NCBI GenBank assembly: GCA_963818985.1
Contig: CAWFUJ010000009.1
Coordinates: forward strand, 310,001 to 374,000
Reading direction: 5' to 3'
DNA length: 64,000 bases
From: JAFEDN01 sp963818985
GTDB taxonomy: Bacteria; Pseudomonadota; Gammaproteobacteria; Coxiellales; Coxiellaceae
Shown here: in pieces, positions 18,154-26,523 of the stretch
Numbering within the stretch: the first letter of the stretch is position 1
Layout of the letters: each line of letters opens with the position of its first letter
Notes under the pieces: generated by a model
Told to the model about the DNA's origin: nothing
Database searches by the model: none
Seen by the model: only the letters and a program-made list of their open reading frames with translations
Program-made: the position numbers and the translations under genes

Positions 18154-19980
18154 TTATGATTCAAGTTGTTGAGATGTTACTAACCACGAAGCTTCATTTT
18201 CATTGATGCTATCGAGCAATTGCTGTTTCTTTGCCAATAACTCTTGTAATCGTTGGGTGTTATTCCCGTGATAAAGATCATTATCTGCTAACTGCACATC
18301 GATTTTCTGTAAATCATTATTTAATTTAGCCAGCTTAGTTTCCAATTTTTCAATTTGATCGAGCAATTTTCTTTTATTAATCTTGCTGCCCGGAGTCGAT
18401 TTCTGTTCCCGCTGTTCGAATAACCATTTTTGATAATCATCTAAATCGCCATTGAATAATTTGACTTGCTGATTTGCAACTAAAAATAATTCATCCGTGG
18501 TGGTTTGTAATAAATAACGGTCATGTGAAACTAAAATTAAAGCACCACTGTAACTTTGTAAGGCGATAGTTAAAGCATTACGCATTTCTAAGTCCAGATG
18601 ATTAGTAGGTTCATCTAGCAGTAATAAATTTGGGGCTTGCCAAACTAATAAAGCAAGCGCCAAGCGCGCCTTTTCACCGCCAGAAAATTTCTCGATAGAA
18701 GCTAGCGCCATATCCCCTGAAAAACCAAATCCACCCAAAAATTGCCTAAGTCTGCTGCTAGCCACAGAAGGATCTAATTTTTGCAGATGCCACATTGGAC
18801 TTTCAGTAAAAGTTAATTGCTCAAGCTGATGTTGCGCATAATAGCCAATTTTAACTCCATCAGCTAAATAAATATTGCCTTGACTTGGTTTATTCTGACA
18901 TGCAAGCACTTTAACTAAAGTTGATTTACCAGCGCCGTTCGGTCCTAACAGACCTGCACGCATGCCGGGCACTATTTGAAAATTAATTTTATCTAGAATG
19001 GGTAGATTAACTTGATAAGCGATTTGCACATTAGTTAAAGTCATGATGGGGTTAGGAAGATTGGGCGTTTCTGGAAATTCAAATTCAAAAGGGGAATCTA
19101 TTTGCGCCGCAGCGACCTGATCTATTCTTTCGATTGCTTTTATTCGGCTTTGAGCTTGTTTTGCCTTGCTGGCTTTTGCACGAAAACGACTAATGAAACT
19201 TTCCAAGTGAGCAATTTTCTTTTGTTGCTTCTCAAAAGTTTTTTGCTGTAAAGACAATTGAGCAGCTCGTAAACTTTCAAATTCAGAATAATTTCCCGAG
19301 TATAATTTCAGTTGATGATTTTCGATATGAATAATGCGATCAATACAATTATCTAAAAACATGCGATCGTGAGACACAATCAATAAAGTACCCGGGTAAC
19401 GTTGCAACCATTTTTCCAACCATAAAATAGCATCCAAATCCAGATGATTAGTAGGCTCATCCAGTAGCAACATATCTGCTGGACACATTAAAGTTTGAGC
19501 TAGATTCAGCCGTGTTCGCCAACCGCCGGAGAAATCCTTGACTGCTTTCTGTTGTGAAGCCGCATTAAATCCTAACCCATAAAGTAGTTTAGCGGCTCGT
19601 GCAGGAGCACTATAACCATCTACCTCAATTAATTTTTGATGCAGCTCAGCAATGAAGTCATAATTTTTGCCTTGTTCAGCTTGTTTTAATTGACCTTCAA
19701 GTTCACGTAATTGCTTGTCACCATCCATGACAAAATCGAGAGCGGATTTAGCTAATGGCAGTACATCTTGCGCCAGATGTGCAATTCGTAAATTGCGTGG
19801 AATATTAATTTGCCCACCGTCTGGCTGATACTCGCCCAGTATTAATTTAAAAAGACTGGATTTCCCAGTGCCATTTGCGCCAATTAAGCCAACTTTTTGT
19901 TGATCAAAAATGGTAAGAGAAATATTTTCAAATAAAACCCTTGGGCCGAGATGTAAACTTATATTGCTAAGATTTAACAT
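18154..19980 (-). CDS. yheS: ABC-F ATPase of the YheS type
   Basis: The 608-residue soluble protein has two ABC ATPase domains and no membrane segments, so it is an ABC-F ribosome-associated factor rather than a transporter. Walker A motifs are GANGTGKSS (about residue 36) and GPNGAGKST (about 345); signatures are DFSGGWRTRL and KFSGGEKARLALALL; Walker B LLLDEPTNHLDL appears in both. The charged linker with FISRFRAKASKAKQAQSRIK and the C-terminal coiled coil fit. The N-terminal GPRVLFENISLTI and DFVMDGDKQLRELE match YheS better than EttA or Uup. Confidence 0.92.
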   Translation of the reverse strand: MLNLSNISLHLGPRVLFENISLTIFDQQKVGLIGANGTGKSSLFKLILGEYQPDGGQINIPRNLRIAHLAQDVLPLAKSALDFVMDGDKQLRELEGQLKQAEQGKNYDFIAELHQKLIEVDGYSAPARAAKLLYGLGFNAASQQKAVKDFSGGWRTRLNLAQTLMCPADMLLLDEPTNHLDLDAILWLEKWLQRYPGTLLIVSHDRMFLDNCIDRIIHIENHQLKLYSGNYSEFESLRAAQLSLQQKTFEKQQKKIAHLESFISRFRAKASKAKQAQSRIKAIERIDQVAAAQIDSPFEFEFPETPNLPNPIMTLTNVQIAYQVNLPILDKINFQIVPGMRAGLLGPNGAGKSTLVKVLACQNKPSQGNIYLADGVKIGYYAQHQLEQLTFTESPMWHLQKLDPSVASSRLRQFLGGFGFSGDMALASIEKFSGGEKARLALALLVWQAPNLLLLDEPTNHLDLEMRNALTIALQSYSGALILVSHDRYLLQTTTDELFLVANQQVKLFNGDLDDYQKWLFEQREQKSTPGSKINKRKLLDQIEKLETKLAKLNNDLQKIDVQLADNDLYHGNNTQRLQELLAKKQQLLDSINENEASWLVTSQQLES

Positions 19981-20006
19981 AATCGGTAATTGTAACCCGA
20001 AATGTC

Positions 20007-20077
20007 ATTCCGGCGAAAGCCTGCCTATGTCATCCCCGCCTGCGCGGGGGATGACATAGGCAGGCTTTCGCCGGAAT
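20007..20077. repeat. 71-bp near-perfect palindrome
   Basis: ATTCCGGCGAAAGCCTGCCT continues into ATGTCATCCCCGC, then a 3-bp centre, then the mirror copy ending AGGCTTTCGCCGGAAT. Arms are about 33 bp with one imperfect position. The core GTCATCCC places it in the same family as 29372, 33081 and 52929. No ORF. Confidence 0.9.
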
Positions 20078-20085
20078 TTAGAGAG

Positions 20086-20108
20086 TCCCCTCTCCGTGGA
20101 GAGGGGGT
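20086..20108. repeat. CCCTCTCC/GGAGAGGG short hairpin
   Basis: TCCCCTCTCCGTGGAGAGGGG lies directly after the 71-bp palindrome and just upstream of the Pho box. It is another copy of the hairpin family seen at 16738 and 21783. Confidence 0.7.
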
Positions 20109-20113
20109 AACTT

Positions 20114-20147
20114 TTGTCATCAAGTTGTCATAATCTCTCATTATAAT
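20114..20147 (+). promoter_or_regulatory. Pho box and -10 of the phoB promoter
   Basis: Two identical heptamers TTGTCAT at 20114–20120 and 20125–20131 are separated by 4 bp, giving the 11-bp period of a PhoB box. A perfect TATAAT (20142–20147) starts 10 bp after the second heptamer, as in Pho promoters where the box replaces the -35. It predicts autoregulation of phoBR by PhoB. The transcript would start near 20154, leaving a leader of about 175 nt. Confidence 0.8.
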
Positions 20148-20153
20148 TTGCTT

Positions 20154-20328
20154 CAAACATCTTCTGAGAGCATATATGCGGATTATAGAATTTTGACCAA
20201 TAGCCCGGCGCGAATAGCTGGCCGATAGTGGATGGAACTTATATCTTGATGAACACTCCGCCGGGTAATACACACCAATCTGGGGGTCTGGTTTATTCCG
20301 ACAATTGATGTTAATGTTTTGAGACCAT
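20154..20328 (+). other. Long 5' leader of phoB
   Basis: About 175 nt lie between the predicted transcription start and phoB, contain no convincing ORF, and have GC-rich stretches (AGCCCGGCGCG, CTCCGCCGGG) that could pair. No known riboswitch was recognised. Structure and function are unknown. Confidence 0.35.
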
Positions 20329-21036
20329 ATGAAAAAGATCACTCTCTTAATCATCGAAGATGAAGAAGCCATCCGCGATCTCCTGCGGTTTTCGTTTCCT
20401 GCTGCCGAATTTACCCTATTAGATGCTGAAACAGTCGGGCAAGGCATTCATCTGCTAGCAGATAAAATACCTGATTTGATTATCCTAGATTGGATGCTTC
20501 CAGATAAGAGTGGAATAGAATTTATAAAATGGATCAAGCAAAAAGAAAATTTGAAAGATATCCCAATTATTATGTTAACCGCTAAAGCCGAAGAGGCGCA
20601 GAAAATTCAAGGGCTCATGGTCGGCGCAGATGATTATGTCACGAAACCATTTTCGATTGCTGAATTGACAGCTCGAATTAAAACGGTTTTACGTCGTGGA
20701 TTATTAACCTCGCCAGAAAATGAAGTGATCATTGGCAATATCGTTCTCAATACGGTCAAACATCAAGTACGTGTGGACAACGAATTAATTAAATTATCGC
20801 CATTAGAATATAAGCTGTTACATTTCTTTTTAACTCATCCCAATAAAATTTATAGTCGTAACCAATTAATTGATTATATTTGGGGGCGTAATATTTATGT
20901 TGATGACCGGACAGTTGACGCGCAGGTAAAAAGGTTAAGGTCTAAATTGAAACCTTTTCATTATCATGATTTGATCCAAACAGTACGTTCAGCCGGCTAT
21001 ATATTCAATCGAGACCAGTATGAAAAAGAATTCTGA
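20329..21036 (+). CDS. phoB: PhoB, phosphate-regulon response regulator
   Basis: The 235-residue OmpR/PhoB-type regulator has a receiver domain with acidic pocket DEE near residues 11–13, phosphoacceptor Asp in LIILDWMLPDKSG (about residue 54), the Thr/Lys positions in MLTAKAEE and YVTKPFS, and a winged-helix DNA-binding domain (SPLEYKLLHFFLTHPNKIYSRNQL, VDDRTVDAQVKRLRSKL). It is preceded by a Pho box. The phoR start lies 17 bp inside the gene. Confidence 0.95.
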   Translation: MKKITLLIIEDEEAIRDLLRFSFPAAEFTLLDAETVGQGIHLLADKIPDLIILDWMLPDKSGIEFIKWIKQKENLKDIPIIMLTAKAEEAQKIQGLMVGADDYVTKPFSIAELTARIKTVLRRGLLTSPENEVIIGNIVLNTVKHQVRVDNELIKLSPLEYKLLHFFLTHPNKIYSRNQLIDYIWGRNIYVDDRTVDAQVKRLRSKLKPFHYHDLIQTVRSAGYIFNRDQYEKEF

Positions 21037-21814
21037 AATTTCATTGAAAAATTTGCCAGTTCCCATAAAGAATCATATTAAACACTTAGAGCGAGTACGT
21101 CGTGATTTTATTGCCAATGTCTCCCACGAATTACGCACTCCTTTGACTGTCATCCAAGGTTATTTAGAAACTCTATTGAAACAAAATCTTGATGAAAAAG
21201 AACCATGGAAAAAAATATTTGAGCAAATGTTTCAACATAGTATTCGCATGGCCAATATTATTGAAGATTTATTACTGCTTTCGATTTTAGAAACTGAAGA
21301 TTATCATCTTGATGAACAAGCAAAAATTAACGTAGCTAAAATGCTTAGAAATTTGATTAAAGAAGCTAAAACTATCAGTGGGGCAAAAAAGCATCGCTTT
21401 ATCTTACAGGCCAATTCAAAGGTATTATTAGATGGAGCTGAGAATGAGCTAAAAAGTTTATTTATAAATTTGATTGTCAATGCAATAAAATACACGCCTG
21501 CAAAGGGTCAAATAAAAATAGAATGGACCACTCGGCGTGGCCGGGCAATTTTTAAAATAACCGATACTGGCATTGGGATAGCAAAAAAACAGATTCCAAG
21601 AATTACCGAGCGATTCTATCGAGTCGACAAAGGTCGTTCTCGAGAAAGCGGCGGCACAGGGTTAGGACTTGCTATTGTCAAACATATTTTAATTCGTCAT
21701 CAAGGTGAGTTATTCATCGAAAGCCAACTCAACAAAGGCAGTGTTTTCACCTGTATTTTCCCGCAGCAAAGAACTCATATTACCCCCTCTCCTTCCGGGA
21801 GAGGGCGGGGGTGA
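21020..21814 (+). CDS. phoR: PhoR-like histidine kinase lacking sensor region
   Basis: The 264-residue kinase has the phosphoacceptor H box NVSHELRTPLTVIQGYLETL, an N box (LINLIVNAIKYTPAKG) and G boxes (DTGIGIAKKQIPRI, GGTGLGLAIVKHIL). Only about 30 residues precede the H box, so the two membrane helices and PAS domain of a normal ~430-residue PhoR are missing and the protein should be soluble. The last ~12 residues (TPSPSGRGRG) are encoded by a CCCTCTCC hairpin repeat, so the native C-terminus was probably replaced or extended by repeat insertion. It overlaps phoB by 17 bp. Confidence 0.9.
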   Translation: MKKNSEISLKNLPVPIKNHIKHLERVRRDFIANVSHELRTPLTVIQGYLETLLKQNLDEKEPWKKIFEQMFQHSIRMANIIEDLLLLSILETEDYHLDEQAKINVAKMLRNLIKEAKTISGAKKHRFILQANSKVLLDGAENELKSLFINLIVNAIKYTPAKGQIKIEWTTRRGRAIFKITDTGIGIAKKQIPRITERFYRVDKGRSRESGGTGLGLAIVKHILIRHQGELFIESQLNKGSVFTCIFPQQRTHITPSPSGRGRG

Positions 21815-21820
21815 GGGGAT
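21783..21820. repeat. CCCTCTCC hairpin repeat overlapping the phoR 3' end
   Basis: CCCCCTCTCCTTCCGGGAGAG followed by GGCGGGGGTGAGGGG is the best-conserved copy of this family besides 16738. It encodes the last residues and stop codon of phoR. Confidence 0.75.
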
Positions 21821-21920
21821 ATCTAAAAATGATGGGTATCAGTCGTTGACGGAACCACACTAAAAGACCTGCCAGAGATTGTGGCAATTAATAAATTGTA
21901 AACAGCTCCTAGAATTTAGA

Positions 21921-22265
21921 CTATGGTTTGAGTGGGTCGCATCTTGCTAGTGCTATTACATCCTCTGCGAATTTTCCAGCTTCAGCTTTAGCGATAGGAC
22001 GCTCGCTGTACGAAAATGAATTGGTGCATCGGAGCCATATATTTTGATTTTGGGTAATTTCTTTTGTGATTTCAAAGAAATTAATCTCCCCAGATTTTAG
22101 TTCTTCAGCGCGGTAGACCACGGTGTTTGTTTGTTTTTGCCAATAAATGCCGGGTGATGATTTTAACTCGCCAATAGGACACTGAAAATAAACATGATTA
22201 TCTTCTGTGGGGTGAAGCAGACCCCCAGGCGGAGGAGAATTTTCTTTAAAAAAATTACTATACAT
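21921..22265 (-). CDS. Hypothetical protein, 114 aa
   Basis: A small soluble product without signal peptide or membrane helix. It contains two Trp-bearing segments (GIYWQKQTNTVVYRAEE, IWLRCTNSFSYSERP) and a Pro-rich N-terminus. AAGGAAAT precedes the ATG. No family was recognised. It lies downstream of the choline-kinase-like gene on the same strand, about 110 bp away, and may be independent. Confidence 0.6.
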   Translation of the reverse strand: MYSNFFKENSPPPGGLLHPTEDNHVYFQCPIGELKSSPGIYWQKQTNTVVYRAEELKSGEINFFEITKEITQNQNIWLRCTNSFSYSERPIAKAEAGKFAEDVIALARCDPLKP

Positions 22266-22373
22266 TTTATTTCCTTAAAATCTAAAAGCGCATATTACCA
22301 TAGGCCTGATATAAATCAAAAATCTGTTCATAACAGTTTGCCAAGTCAACCCCCGGGAAGAGAAGGATTAATT

Positions 22374-23261
22374 TTATAATTTTTCAATATGATTTTTAAA
22401 CAATTGAAACCGTCTGATGGCGTGCTGGTATAAAGGTTCATTTTTGTCGTTTGTTTCCAGCATGGCAATGCACCACAATGCCCATAAGTAATTGGAAAGG
22501 ACTTTATAGACCTGTAAACGCCTCTCAATACTGTTATCCACTGGGTGTTGAAAATAATAATCTAAAAAAGTGTGTTGCTGTTCTAAAGTAAATTCTGCTT
22601 CCACTAATAGGCTGGCGATATCCCAGCAAGGATCATTATTACCTGCATACTCCCAATCAATTAAATAAATTTTATCTTTTGCTATTAAAAAATTGTTGAA
22701 CATGGGATCACAATGACAAGGGCAGCGCAAGATGAGTTTTTTGGAAAATTCGTCATGAAGATTTTTGAGCACCGAATTCCAATTGAGTATATCGTTCAAT
22801 TCAGGTGGTAATTTCATTAAAATTAATTTTTGATAAAATGAAATCACTGAAAAAATATTAAATTCACTTGGAAATAAGTTCGGCATTTGATGCAATTTTC
22901 GCAGCACATTCGCGACCTGCTGACAAATATTGGGTTGTTGAAACAAAGCTTTATTTAATGGTTGAGAATCGATATATCGAGTGAGATGGATTCCGGTCTC
23001 TATATCATAATAAACAAAAGGAATATTAATTCCTAACTCGCTCGTCGCAATACTTGCCATATATTCATATTTTCGATTAATAAACTGACGAGTGGCAGGT
23101 TTGGGAATTTTCATAACATAAAGACGATGATGGGGCGCTTTTACTAAATAAACATCGTTGGTGCCACCGGGAAGAGCTTGTATCGACAATTGCGCTAATT
23201 CATCTTGACTAAATAATTCAGCTTTTTTTAAATGATATTGAATAAGTAAATTGGTCATCAA
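22374..23261 (-). CDS. Choline/thiamine-kinase-like phosphotransferase
   Basis: The 295-residue protein belongs to the aminoglycoside-phosphotransferase/choline-kinase fold. It has a nucleotide loop PGGTNDVYLV (about residue 31), the catalytic loop CHCDPMFNNFLI (about 190; Brenner-type HxDxxxxN) and the metal-binding LIDWEYAGNNDPCWDIA (about 210). The substrate could be choline, ethanolamine or thiamine. Its ATG overlaps the pgpA stop (ATGA), so translational coupling with a phospholipid gene favours a lipid head-group role, while thiL two genes upstream allows a thiamine role. Neither is proven. Confidence 0.85.
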   Translation of the reverse strand: MMTNLLIQYHLKKAELFSQDELAQLSIQALPGGTNDVYLVKAPHHRLYVMKIPKPATRQFINRKYEYMASIATSELGINIPFVYYDIETGIHLTRYIDSQPLNKALFQQPNICQQVANVLRKLHQMPNLFPSEFNIFSVISFYQKLILMKLPPELNDILNWNSVLKNLHDEFSKKLILRCPCHCDPMFNNFLIAKDKIYLIDWEYAGNNDPCWDIASLLVEAEFTLEQQHTFLDYYFQHPVDNSIERRLQVYKVLSNYLWALWCIAMLETNDKNEPLYQHAIRRFQLFKNHIEKL

Positions 23262-23761
23262 TTAAAAAACCGCAGAAGGACTTGCATAATGGCTAAAGAG
23301 ACGAGGGCGGCAGCGAAATCATCGATCATCACCCCGATGCCCCCATGAATATTTTTATCTAGCCAGCGAATGGGCCACGGTTTAACAATATCAAAAAAAC
23401 GAAATAACACCACCCCCAGGATGATATTAAACCAACTCATCGGCACCCCCAGCAAAACTAATGGGAAACAAGCCATTTCATCCCAAGCGCAGGCTGGATG
23501 GTCAGAGCAACCAAAATCGCGATTAGTCACTCCACAAACATAAACACCCAATATGATCAATAGAAAAGTAATTAATCCATAAAGCCAAACCGGTAATGGG
23601 GCAAGGATCAAACAAATAGGTATGGCGGCAAGGGTTGCCCAGGTTCCTGGCATCCAAGGTAGGGCGCCGAAGCCAAAAGCACAAGCTATAAAATGGATCG
23701 GGTTGGTCCAAATACTTCGCGGCAAAGGTTTTATCCAAGGTTTGTTAAGGCTAAATTTCAA
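23258..23761 (-). CDS. pgpA: Phosphatidylglycerophosphatase A
   Basis: The 167-residue membrane enzyme dephosphorylates phosphatidylglycerophosphate to phosphatidylglycerol. Family features include the N-terminal FGFGALPWMPGTWATLAAIP, VWDEM-like AWDEMACFPLVLLGVP, and FRFFDIVKPWPIRWLDKNIHGGIGVMIDDFAAA. Several hydrophobic segments are visible. thiL–pgpA adjacency is widely conserved in proteobacteria. It overlaps the downstream kinase gene by 4 bp. Confidence 0.95.
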   Translation of the reverse strand: MKFSLNKPWIKPLPRSIWTNPIHFIACAFGFGALPWMPGTWATLAAIPICLILAPLPVWLYGLITFLLIILGVYVCGVTNRDFGCSDHPACAWDEMACFPLVLLGVPMSWFNIILGVVLFRFFDIVKPWPIRWLDKNIHGGIGVMIDDFAAALVSLAIMQVLLRFFN

Positions 23762-23789
23762 AGTAACAACTCACCTATGAAAGTGTCAG

Positions 23790-23842
23790 CAATTCCCGCT
23801 GAGTACAGCGAGAATTGCTAGAGATTTTCTACGATAATTATT
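23790..23842. repeat. Short derivative of the CTGAGTACAGCGAGAATTGCT repeat
   Basis: AATTCCCGCTGAGTACAGCG, AGAATTGCT and AGATTTTCTACGATAATTA match the two ends of the longer element at 55862–56005, whose central hairpin is absent here. It lies between thiL and pgpA. Confidence 0.65.
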
Positions 23843-23887
23843 TTTTTAAATTGCACTAATTTTATTAAATCAAGTAATTAATATTCC

Positions 23888-24847
23888 TCAGGAATTGCTG
23901 TGAAAGTGTTGGTATCCAGGATTCGAAATATTAATAAGATGACCTTCGTTATTAAACACCCTTAAACCCGGGTCTTTTTCTACTTGACCAATGCAAGTTA
24001 TGCCACAGTCTATATGAATAAACAAGGAAGACAACATTGATCTTGCACTTTGTGGAGCAGTGAAACATAACTCATAATCTTCCCCGGCGGTCAATGCCAA
24101 ATTAATAGCGTCTGCGTAGGAACATTGTTCCCGTAAATCGTCGGATAAGGGTAGCTTGGGCGCAAAGAGATGAGCGCCAGCACCGCTGGCTTGCAATAAT
24201 TTACCTAAATCGGCCGCTAACCCATCGGAAATATCAATGGCCGCGGTGGCGACACCGCGTAAAGCTAATCCTGCCATCAATCGTGGTTGAGGGCGAAAAA
24301 AATGTTGATGTAACTCCGGTGATAAACGTTCTTGTTGTGATATTTTCTGTAGCGCCAATCCAGCATCCCCTAAGGTACCCGTGACATAAATATCATCCCC
24401 AATTTCAGCTCCACTACGGCGTAACGCTTGTCCCTTGGGGACCCAACCATAGGTGACAGTGCTAATGGATAAATGACCACGAGTTATATTTCCACCAATT
24501 AATTCAACCTGAAATTGATCGGCTAAGCTAAAAAATCCATCACTAAATTCTGCTAACCATTTTTCATTATTTTCTGGAATGGTCAAAGCCAATAGAACTG
24601 CCGAGGGGGAAGCGCTCATGGCTGCTAAGTCGCTCAAGCTGACCGCCAGCGATTTATAACCAATATCATAGGCCGCACTGTTATCTGGGAAGTGGATATT
24701 GACAGCAATCGTATCGATCGAGGTGGCTATTGTCTGTCCTTCGGGTGGTGAAATTAAGGCGCAGTCATCGCCAATTTCTAGTGGAAAGCGCGCTTTGTTT
24801 TTTATTGGTCTCGTAAAGAATTGTTTAATAATTTCAAATTCATTCAT
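23888..24847 (-). CDS. thiL: Thiamine-monophosphate kinase
   Basis: The 319-residue enzyme phosphorylates thiamine monophosphate to thiamine pyrophosphate. Signatures are the N-terminal EIGDDCALI (Mg-binding Asp residues), LAVSLSDLAAMSA, ELIGGNITRGHLSIS and AIDISDGLAADLGKLL, followed by TAGEDYELCFT. Length is normal. It starts 11 bp after gltA and shares its strand, probably as part of the same transcript, with pgpA following after a repeat. Confidence 0.96.
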   Translation of the reverse strand: MNEFEIIKQFFTRPIKNKARFPLEIGDDCALISPPEGQTIATSIDTIAVNIHFPDNSAAYDIGYKSLAVSLSDLAAMSASPSAVLLALTIPENNEKWLAEFSDGFFSLADQFQVELIGGNITRGHLSISTVTYGWVPKGQALRRSGAEIGDDIYVTGTLGDAGLALQKISQQERLSPELHQHFFRPQPRLMAGLALRGVATAAIDISDGLAADLGKLLQASGAGAHLFAPKLPLSDDLREQCSYADAINLALTAGEDYELCFTAPQSARSMLSSLFIHIDCGITCIGQVEKDPGLRVFNNEGHLINISNPGYQHFHSNS

Positions 24848-24858
24848 ATATCACAATG

Positions 24859-26160
24859 TTATCGCTTTTTAATTTCAATCACGTCTCGCGGTTTGGAACC
24901 AGTATAAAGTTGGCGTGGGCGCGCCAAACGATGATTAGGATCGCTGATCATTTCCATCCAATGTGAGATCCAGCCAACAGTACGAGAAACTGCAAAAATA
25001 ACGGTGAACATATTGGTAGGAATTCCTAGAGCACTCAGCGTTAAACCAGAATAAAAATCTACATTTGGGTAAAGTTTTTTCTCGATAAAATATGGATCTT
25101 CGAGAGCAATTTTTTCTAACTTTAATGCCAGTTTAAATAAAGCTTCATCATGTCTGCCAGTCGCCTCTAACACTTCATAACATGTATCACGCATCACTCT
25201 GGCGCGCGGATCATAATTTTTATAGACTCGATGACCAAAACCCATTAAACGGAAGGGATCATTTTTATCTTTCGCGCGTTTAATATATTCGCCGATCCGG
25301 CTTTCATCACCAATTTCATTCAGCATATTTAGACAGGCTTCATTGGCGCCGCCATGAGCTGGCCCCCATAACGCGCCGATTCCGGCCGAAATACATGCAA
25401 ACGGGTTAGCCCCAGTTGATCCTGCGACGCGCACGGTTGAAGTAGAAGCATTTTGTTCATGGTCAGCATGAAGAGTAAAAATACGGTCCATGGCGCGAGT
25501 GAAGACCGGGTTACAATGCCATTCCTCATAAGGGGTAGAGAACATCATATTCAAAAAATTCTCGGCGTAATCTAAGTTTTGTTTGGGGTGTACAAATGGT
25601 TCGCCGATCGCATATTTGTAGCACATGGCGGCAATAGTCGGCATTTTGCCAATGAGCCGAAAGGCTGATGTTTGTCGATGTTCCGCTTGTTTTATATCTA
25701 ATGAATCGTGATAAAAAGCGGATAACGCGCCGACCACTCCCACCATGATCGCCATTGGATGGGCATCGCGGCGGAAGCCATTAAAAAAATGAGTGATTTG
25801 TTCGTGGACTCCAGCATTACGTTTAATTTGATTAACGTATTCTTCTTTTTGGTTTAAGTCTGGCAATTCGCTATTCATTAATAAATAGCAAACTTCCATA
25901 TAGTCTACGTAATCGGCGAGTTGATCGATAGGGTAGCCACGATATAGCAAAACCCCTTCATCCCCGTCGATGTAGGTGATTTTCGATTCGCAAGAGGCGG
26001 TGGAGTAAAAGCCGGGATCATATGTATAATAACCATGATTTATTAAAGTCTTAACGTCGATAACATCAGGTCCGAGAGTTCCAGATAAGATGGGAAAATC
26101 AATTTGCTTATCGTTTATCTTTACTTGGGCTTTTTTATCGCTCATGTGTACTAACTCCAT
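24859..26160 (-). CDS. gltA: Citrate synthase (type I, hexameric)
   Basis: The 433-residue enzyme condenses oxaloacetate and acetyl-CoA at the entry to the TCA cycle. Active-site segments: DHEQNASTSTVRVAGST, WGPAHGGANEACLNML, MGFGHRVYKNYDPRA and a C-terminal RPRQLYTGS. The N-terminal extension typical of Gram-negative NADH-regulated enzymes is present. ATG 26160 gives a standard start; an in-frame Met lies at residue 6. It heads the minus-strand run gltA–thiL–pgpA–kinase. Confidence 0.97.
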   Translation of the reverse strand: MELVHMSDKKAQVKINDKQIDFPILSGTLGPDVIDVKTLINHGYYTYDPGFYSTASCESKITYIDGDEGVLLYRGYPIDQLADYVDYMEVCYLLMNSELPDLNQKEEYVNQIKRNAGVHEQITHFFNGFRRDAHPMAIMVGVVGALSAFYHDSLDIKQAEHRQTSAFRLIGKMPTIAAMCYKYAIGEPFVHPKQNLDYAENFLNMMFSTPYEEWHCNPVFTRAMDRIFTLHADHEQNASTSTVRVAGSTGANPFACISAGIGALWGPAHGGANEACLNMLNEIGDESRIGEYIKRAKDKNDPFRLMGFGHRVYKNYDPRARVMRDTCYEVLEATGRHDEALFKLALKLEKIALEDPYFIEKKLYPNVDFYSGLTLSALGIPTNMFTVIFAVSRTVGWISHWMEMISDPNHRLARPRQLYTGSKPRDVIEIKKR

Positions 26161-26299
26161 ATTTCAGGGATGAATCTATAATGATTATAGTATATCAATA
26201 TTCGGATTGATCTACTATTGAATAGAGCTGCTGCATATGGCCTCCGGACTATGCTAAGATTCTTTAAATTGAGGGGTTTTTAGGTTGTAGAAATATCAC

Positions 26300-26484
26300 T
26301 TTGACAAACTCCATCAATATTTCTTGCTGCCAGGCGCTAGCTTTGTCGGCGGGTGGCAAAGGATGTCGTTTCGCGCGCGCAGCGTACTCGCGAGCACGGG
26401 AAATGGCATCCTCTGACAGGCACCGCCATTGCGATTGTCCCGCGATTCCTGGCGGCAAGAAATATTGACGGAGGGTGGTGTTAA
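26300..26484. repeat. MITE-like element with terminal inverted repeats (copy 2)
   Basis: Ends CATCAATATTTCTTG…GCCAGGC and CCTGGCGGCAAGAAATATTG match copy 1 at 12382. The core shared with copy 1 (CGCGGGACAATCGCAATGGC) is present in the opposite orientation, beside about 95 bp of unrelated GC-rich DNA (TTTCGCGCGCGCAGCG). A 64-codon minus-strand ORF here is most likely non-coding. The element fills most of the 363-bp gltA–gltX gap. Confidence 0.85.
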
Positions 26485-26523
26485 ATCTGATTAAGCTTTA
26501 AATTTTTATAGGATTGGCTAATA

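Noticed and set aside
20025..20447. 140-codon minus-strand ORF overlapping phoB
   Set aside because: It is antisense to phoB, its promoter and palindrome; no ribosome-binding site and unlikely composition.
26264..26458. 64-codon minus-strand ORF upstream of gltX
   Set aside because: It lies almost entirely inside MITE-like copy 2 with terminal inverted repeats, has no ribosome-binding site and no protein-like features.
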